Positions 6,819-10,309 of a stretch of DNA of 10,309 nt are shown one piece after another (positions within the stretch are counted from its first letter, which is position 1; each line of letters begins with the position of its first letter). Source of the stretch: Acidobacteriaceae bacterium (GTDB lineage: Bacteria > Acidobacteriota > Terriglobia > Terriglobales > Acidobacteriaceae); contig PLKY01000199.1 of the NCBI GenBank assembly GCA_003140785.1, positions 4,295 through 14,603 of the forward strand, read 5' to 3'. The notes beneath the pieces are model-generated. The model made no database searches and was not told where the DNA came from. It was given only the letters and a program-made list of their open reading frames with translations. Position numbers and translations under genes: made by a program.

Positions 6819-8563
6819 ATCTAAGTATCCTTCGCATTCCCGCGGCTTTCGTGTTGTTTACGGCGCTGCCCGCAGGTCCCCTCTTTGCGCAAGTCCGCGC
6901 AACAACCCCATCCAGCCCTTACGGCGGCACCACGGTTGAGGAGATTATTGCGCGGGTCAACGACCAGATCATCACGACTGCGGACTTCCAGCGGGCCATC
7001 GAGGAGACGGACCAGGAAGAGCGCCAGCATGGCGCCACCATGCAGCAGATTTCCGAGGCGCACAAGGACCTGCTGCGCAACCTGATTGATCAGCAGCTGT
7101 GGCTTTCCAAGGGAAAAGAGCTTGGGATTACCGGCGAGACCGAGCTGGTGAACAAGCTCAACGACATTCGCAAGCAATATAACCTTTCAACGTTGGAGGA
7201 CCTGGAAAAAGCGGCCAAGGATCAGGGCTTTTCGTATGAGGATTTCAAAGCCAACCTAAGGAATCAGGTCATCACCCAGGAGGTGATGCGCGATCAGGTG
7301 GGGCGCAAGATCAACGTGACTCCAGGCCAAGTGCAGCGCTACTTTGAAGAGCACAAACAGGAGTATGCGCAGCAGGAAAACGTCAAGCTCGCGGAGATCC
7401 TGATATCCACCGGAACGCCGGGAGCGGCTGGGTTAGGCGACGATCCGCAAAAGGTGGCGGACGCACAGGCCAAAGCCAACGATATTGAAGCCAAGCTTCA
7501 CGCGGGTGGGGATTTCGGCCAGCTGGCACGTAGTTCGAGCGAGGGCACTACAGCCTCCGAGGGCGGCGATCTGGGTACGTACAAGCGCGGGCAACTGAAC
7601 CCGGTATTCGAAGAGGCGACGTTTCCGTTGAAGACTGGCGACTTCACCCAGCCGATTCGGACCAAGCAAGGATTCGTGATTCTGAAGGTGGTCGATCACA
7701 CGCCGGGCGGGATTCCAACGTTCAAAGACGTAGAGCCGGACGTAGAGAATAACTACTACATGAGCCGGATGGAACCGGCGGTCCGCGACTACCTGACGCA
7801 GATGCGCGATGACGCATCGATCGAGATCAAGACAGGCTACGTCGATAGCGGTGCGAGTCCGAACAAGCAGATTTTCCCGATTTCCTACTCGGCCTACACG
7901 CCGCCTTCACCCAAGAAGAAGCGGAAAGTGGAACGTACGCGGTTCCGTGAAACGACGCACGGGTTCCGCCAGAAGACGAAGCCTGCAGAGTTGGCGTCGA
8001 CAGATCAAACGCCTCCGCCGCCAGCACCCGACACGAGCACGAAGAAAAAGGCCAGCAAGACTGAGCCGGCTGCAGAGAAGCCGGGCAAGAAGGAAAAAAT
8101 TCGCTTCGGCAAAGCACCGACTAAAACGTTGCCATCAACTCCTGCGAGCCAGACGGAAGATGCAGGTGCGGGAACGCAAACTGCGAGTGCTGCGAACGAA
8201 CCAGCGAATCCTTTGGAGACTGCCGAACCGCCAGCGCGCAAAACGCGATTCAGCGCGCGGGCCAAGCAGCTTAAGCAGGCCAAGACGACTGCTCAACAGC
8301 GAAAAGACGCGATGGCGCCGCAGGCTCCGGATGCTGCCGAAGTGGCAGACCGCCAGACGCAATCCGCTCCCCTGGGCTTGAACGGGGACAAGTCTTCAAA
8401 GAAGAAAAAGAAAGACGCGACAGCCGGCGAAAAGACCCGCTTAAGCGACAGGAAGAAGCCAGCCGAAGCACCAGCGCCGCCTGAGCCGACGCCGGTTTCT
8501 CCGGTGCCGGGAGCGCCAGCACCGGCACAGCAAGCGCCCTCTGCGCCTGCGCCGCAGCAGTAG
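6815..8563 (+). CDS. SurA-like periplasmic peptidyl-prolyl isomerase/chaperone with long basic tail
   Basis: A 582-residue exported chaperone and parvulin-type prolyl isomerase, likely guiding outer-membrane or other exported proteins through the periplasm. Residues 1-25 are a signal peptide (MNLSILRIPAAFVLF..., ending LFA before Q26). Residues about 38-165 form a SurA_N-like helical chaperone domain that starts VEEIIARVNDQIITTADF. A single PpiC/rotamase domain spans about 190-300: VKLAEILIS, the long helix with ANDIEAKL and FGQLARSSSEG, GGDLGTYKRGQLNPVFEEA, and TKQGFVILKVVDH. E. coli SurA has two such domains. Residues about 360-582 are a low-complexity Lys/Pro/Ala/Thr-rich tail with four K-T-R-F type motifs and no recognisable domain. 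The frame is open upstream to about 6677, but the signal peptide fixes ATG 6815, which has no Shine-Dalgarno. A strong terminator follows. Confidence 0.9.
   Translation: MNLSILRIPAAFVLFTALPAGPLFAQVRATTPSSPYGGTTVEEIIARVNDQIITTADFQRAIEETDQEERQHGATMQQISEAHKDLLRNLIDQQLWLSKGKELGITGETELVNKLNDIRKQYNLSTLEDLEKAAKDQGFSYEDFKANLRNQVITQEVMRDQVGRKINVTPGQVQRYFEEHKQEYAQQENVKLAEILISTGTPGAAGLGDDPQKVADAQAKANDIEAKLHAGGDFGQLARSSSEGTTASEGGDLGTYKRGQLNPVFEEATFPLKTGDFTQPIRTKQGFVILKVVDHTPGGIPTFKDVEPDVENNYYMSRMEPAVRDYLTQMRDDASIEIKTGYVDSGASPNKQIFPISYSAYTPPSPKKKRKVERTRFRETTHGFRQKTKPAELASTDQTPPPPAPDTSTKKKASKTEPAAEKPGKKEKIRFGKAPTKTLPSTPASQTEDAGAGTQTASAANEPANPLETAEPPARKTRFSARAKQLKQAKTTAQQRKDAMAPQAPDAAEVADRQTQSAPLGLNGDKSSKKKKKDATAGEKTRLSDRKKPAEAPAPPEPTPVSPVPGAPAPAQQAPSAPAPQQ
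7934..8452 (+). repeat. Four degenerate K-T-R-F motifs in the SurA-like tail
   Basis: Within the disordered tail the same short basic motif recurs: RTRFRET (residues 374-380, bases 7934-7954), KIRFGKA (428-434, 8096-8116), KTRFSAR (476-482, 8240-8260) and KTRLSDR (540-546, 8432-8452). Spacing between starts is 54, 48 and 64 residues. Three of the four are directly preceded by Lys/Glu-rich or basic residues (KKKRKVE, GKKEK, TAGE) and all are joined by Pro/Ala/Thr-rich linkers. The DNA is not obviously repeated, so the similarity is at protein level. Confidence 0.55.
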
Positions 8564-8587
8564 AACCTAAGTCAGCAGCAAACGTAG

Positions 8588-8626
8588 CCGGGTCGGGGAC
8601 ATTGCTCCCTGGCCCGGTACTCTTTT
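8588..8626 (+). terminator. Strong intrinsic terminator after the SurA-like gene
   Basis: Arms 8588-8599 (CCGGGTCGGGGA) and 8606-8617 (TCCCTGGCCCGG) pair over 12 bp with two G-T wobbles around the six-base loop CATTGC, followed by TACTCTTTT. It lies 25 bases after the stop codon, so the exoribonuclease gene downstream probably has its own promoter. Confidence 0.8.
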
Positions 8627-8701
8627 GGGACACGTTTTGCTCTTGGACGGATTTTGCATATTGGGCGCAGCGAGGTCGAGTGCGCTAAGCTTTGGTGCAG
8701 G

Positions 8702-9694
8702 ATGAAGGATATTTATATTGCCGATCTGGTGGGATTCGAAGAAGGAAAGATCTTCGATGGATATTTTCTGCTGCTTTCGCGGCAGACGCGCAGCACTAAG
8801 ACGAACAAGCCCTATCTCAATCTGATTTTGTGCGACAAAACGGGGCAGCTCGAGGGGCGGGTCTGGGATCCGGGTGATCCGCGCATTGCCAAAGACGTGG
8901 AACGCGGCGACATTGTGAAAGCGCGTGGCTGCGTTTCGCGTTTCGACGACCGGATACAAATGAAGGTCGAGCAGATACGCCGTGCGGCTGCGGGCGAGGT
9001 GAACAAGGCCGATCTGATGCCTGCGACCACGTACGACGTGGATGCAATGTGGCGCGAACTGCTGGGCTTTGTCGAAAGCTTTACTGAGCCGAATCTGAAA
9101 CTGCTGCTGACGACGATCTTGAGCAACCCCGAACTTGCGCAGGCTTACCGCGAGGCTCCTGCCGCGCGGCAATTGCATCATGCTTGGCTTGGCGGATTGC
9201 TCGAGCACGTGATCAGCCTGCTGCGGCTCGCCGACCGCGTCGTTCCGAACTACCCGATTCTGCATCGCGACCTGGTGCTGACGGGCGTGATCCTGCACGA
9301 CATTGGCAAAGTGCGCGAGCTGGCCTGGGATGTGGGCTTCGAATACACCGTCGAGGGTACGCTGCTGGGGCACATCCAGATGGGAACAGAATTAGTGCAA
9401 CAGACGATTGCCGGGCTGCCTGGATTTCCGCCGCGTCTGAAGACGCTGGTCGAGCACATGATTTTGTCGCATCACGGCAAGCTGGAGTTCGGTTCGCCGA
9501 AGCTGCCGATGATTCCCGAGGCGCTGGTGCTGAATTTTCTCGACGATCTCGACGCCAAGATGCAGGCGGTGGCGGGCGAGTTTGAGAAGTGCGCGCGCGA
9601 AGGAAAAGCTGCGGATGAGCTGACGGGGAAGGTGTGGGCCCTGGACCAGAGGCAGTTGTTGAATACGCGGGGGTACCTGGAAGGCGCGGACTAG
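8702..9694 (+). CDS. OB-fold/HD-domain 3'-5' exoribonuclease, YhaM-like
   Basis: A 330-residue protein with the YhaM arrangement (COG3481; B. subtilis YhaM is 314 residues): an N-terminal OB-fold nucleic-acid-binding domain (about 12-95, including FLLLSRQTRSTKTNKPYLN and LEGRVWDP) and a metal-dependent HD phosphohydrolase domain (about 155-300). Visible HD-domain ligands include H159/H160 and H169 in the HHAWLGGLLEH helix, the H199-D200 pair in LHDIGKV, H224 in LLGHIQMG and H257/H258 in LSHHGKLEFGSP. Characterised relatives degrade RNA from the 3' end with Mn2+. No signal peptide: cytoplasmic. ATG 8702 is chosen because the family begins MKDIYIADL there; there is no good Shine-Dalgarno, and a weak TAAGCT box lies ten bases before the ATG. 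Its stop codon overlaps that of the EVE gene on the other strand. RNase activity is from family knowledge. Confidence 0.9.
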   Translation: MKDIYIADLVGFEEGKIFDGYFLLLSRQTRSTKTNKPYLNLILCDKTGQLEGRVWDPGDPRIAKDVERGDIVKARGCVSRFDDRIQMKVEQIRRAAAGEVNKADLMPATTYDVDAMWRELLGFVESFTEPNLKLLLTTILSNPELAQAYREAPAARQLHHAWLGGLLEHVISLLRLADRVVPNYPILHRDLVLTGVILHDIGKVRELAWDVGFEYTVEGTLLGHIQMGTELVQQTIAGLPGFPPRLKTLVEHMILSHHGKLEFGSPKLPMIPEALVLNFLDDLDAKMQAVAGEFEKCAREGKAADELTGKVWALDQRQLLNTRGYLEGAD

Positions 9695-10071
9695 GCGAGG
9701 AACCAGTCCCACTGCTCTTCGGTCAGCGGGACAACTGAAAGCCTGCCGATCAGCACCAGTGGGGAATCGGCGAAGAGCTTCTCGGCCTTGATGGCAGTCA
9801 GCGTCTTCGGCGATTTGAGGCGCTTGCCTGCCTTGACACGAACAACAGGAACCTTGGGATCGCTCGAATCGACGCTGACTACGGAGCCAGTGCCGACGGC
9901 GGTGCGCTCGTCGCCGGTGTGATAGAAGATCCACTTCGTTCCGGCCTTCATTTCGCGCAGGTGTTTGACTGCTGTGGGATTGGTGACGCCGTCCCAGACG
10001 GTTTCTTTGTCGCGCAGGAAATCGTCAAACGAGTAGGCCTCGGGTTCGGTCTTAAACAGGAAGTAGGCCAT
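9691..10071 (-). CDS. EVE-domain protein (THYN1-like)
   Basis: A 126-residue protein consisting of one EVE domain (PF01878, PUA-like fold, related to human thymocyte nuclear protein 1). Such domains are thought to bind modified bases in DNA or RNA. The family pattern is plain: MAYFLFKTEPEAYSFDDF at the N terminus, then VWDGVTNPTAVKHLREMK (the conserved W-D-G-V-x-N), KWIFYHTGDERTAVGTGSVV (strand plus the GDE-R-A-V-G signature), and the closing L-x-E-x-W-D segment. Standalone EVE proteins of this length are common in bacteria. ATG 10071 matches the family start; an ATG three codons upstream (10080) is also possible, and neither has an ideally spaced Shine-Dalgarno. Cytoplasmic. Stop codons of this gene and the exoribonuclease share the palindrome CTAG. 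Its cellular role is unknown. Confidence 0.9.
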   Translation of the reverse strand: MAYFLFKTEPEAYSFDDFLRDKETVWDGVTNPTAVKHLREMKAGTKWIFYHTGDERTAVGTGSVVSVDSSDPKVPVVRVKAGKRLKSPKTLTAIKAEKLFADSPLVLIGRLSVVPLTEEQWDWFLA

Positions 10072-10145
10072 GCGCTCCATCGTATGCGAGAGACGAGGCA
10101 GTCGGGAATAGGGAAAAGCAAAACCTGTGCTACCCTGACGGCATC

Positions 10146-10309
10146 ATGAGCAGCACACCCGAAAGCTTGCTTAGGCACGGTTATCAGGCTCGAAGAGAAG
10201 ATCGTCTCGCAGAAGCCAGACTTCATTTCGCCGACGCTGTCGGTCTCTGCCGCGAAGCTGACGATCCTGTTCTGCTGGCACAGGCTCTCACTGGTCTGGG
10301 TCAGATTGA
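10146..10309 (+). CDS. TPR protein, N-terminal part, cut by window edge
   Basis: The ATG at 10146 opens 54 codons that run off the window. The translation has the tetratricopeptide helix pair pattern: HGYQARREDRLAEARLHFADAV (helix A and B, with the conserved small, aromatic and alanine positions), followed by CREADDPVLLAQALTGLGQI starting the next repeat. TPR arrays are protein-interaction scaffolds, so no specific function can be given from 54 residues. No signal peptide. There is no Shine-Dalgarno; a TGC-TACCCT extended -10-like box ends nine bases before the ATG. Divergent from the EVE gene across 74 bp. Confidence 0.75.
   Translation, partial: MSSTPESLLRHGYQARREDRLAEARLHFADAVGLCREADDPVLLAQALTGLGQI

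Noticed and set aside
7910..7930. The tail of the SurA-like protein contains PKKKRKV, identical to the SV40 large T nuclear localisation signal.
   Set aside because: It lies in a lysine-rich low-complexity tail of an exported bacterial protein, where such a run is easily met by chance. Nothing else points to a host-targeted effector.
7809..8381. A 190-codon frame overlapping the tail of the SurA-like gene, very rich in arginine.
   Set aside because: It is a frame-shifted reading of the Lys/Pro/Ala-rich tail; the signal peptide, chaperone and isomerase domains are all in the other frame, which continues through the tail to a stop followed by a terminator.
8702..10071. The HD nuclease next to an EVE protein was considered as a possible defence module.
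   Set aside because: The OB-HD protein fits the housekeeping YhaM family, the EVE protein is a common standalone type, the genes are convergent rather than an operon, and there is no toxin, helicase, restriction or mobile gene nearby.

Overview
This window looks like ordinary chromosome of a Gram-negative, fairly high-GC bacterium. The best guess is an acidobacterium of the Terriglobia type. That guess is an inference from overall recognition of the proteins (DUF1572 DinB, S41 protease next to a long-tailed SurA-like chaperone, YhaM-like HD exoribonuclease, short TPR gene) and the many exported proteins; no marker gene is present to prove it. I see no tRNA, rRNA, transposase, integrase, CRISPR array or phage gene.

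Layout from left to right: (1) the 5' part of a GlpF-type aquaglyceroporin gene on the minus strand, cut by the window edge; (2) a secreted purine nucleoside permease/phosphorylase-like protein (minus); (3) divergent from it, a secreted isoaspartyl peptidase/type III asparaginase (plus); (4) a membrane-anchored SnoaL/NTF2-like protein (minus); (5) divergent from that, a DinB/DUF1572 protein (plus), possibly leaderless; (6) a rubrerythrin (minus) convergent with it; (7) a carboxy-terminal processing protease of family S41 (minus), with a terminator between it and rubrerythrin; (8) divergent from the protease, a SurA-like peptidyl-prolyl isomerase (plus) with a 220-residue low-complexity tail, ending at a strong intrinsic terminator; (9) a YhaM-like OB-fold/HD exoribonuclease (plus); (10) an EVE-domain protein (minus) whose stop codon overlaps that of the exoribonuclease; (11) the start of a TPR protein (plus), cut by the right edge.

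The genes do not form one long operon: orientation changes almost gene by gene. Three divergent pairs share short promoter regions. The most coherent is the protease/chaperone pair (S41 protease and SurA-like isomerase), both exported and probably acting together in periplasmic protein quality control. The nucleoside and isoaspartyl enzymes are also both exported and could scavenge nitrogen compounds. Rubrerythrin serves peroxide defence. The exoribonuclease and EVE protein are both nucleic-acid related but are only tail-to-tail neighbours.

I did not find a convincing new multi-gene system. The points most worth a second look are small: a possible leaderless 15-codon upstream ORF whose stop overlaps the start codon of the SurA-like gene (ATGA), a recurring -10-like TANNNT box 7 to 9 bases before ATG, and a four-fold K-T-R-F motif in the basic tail of the chaperone.
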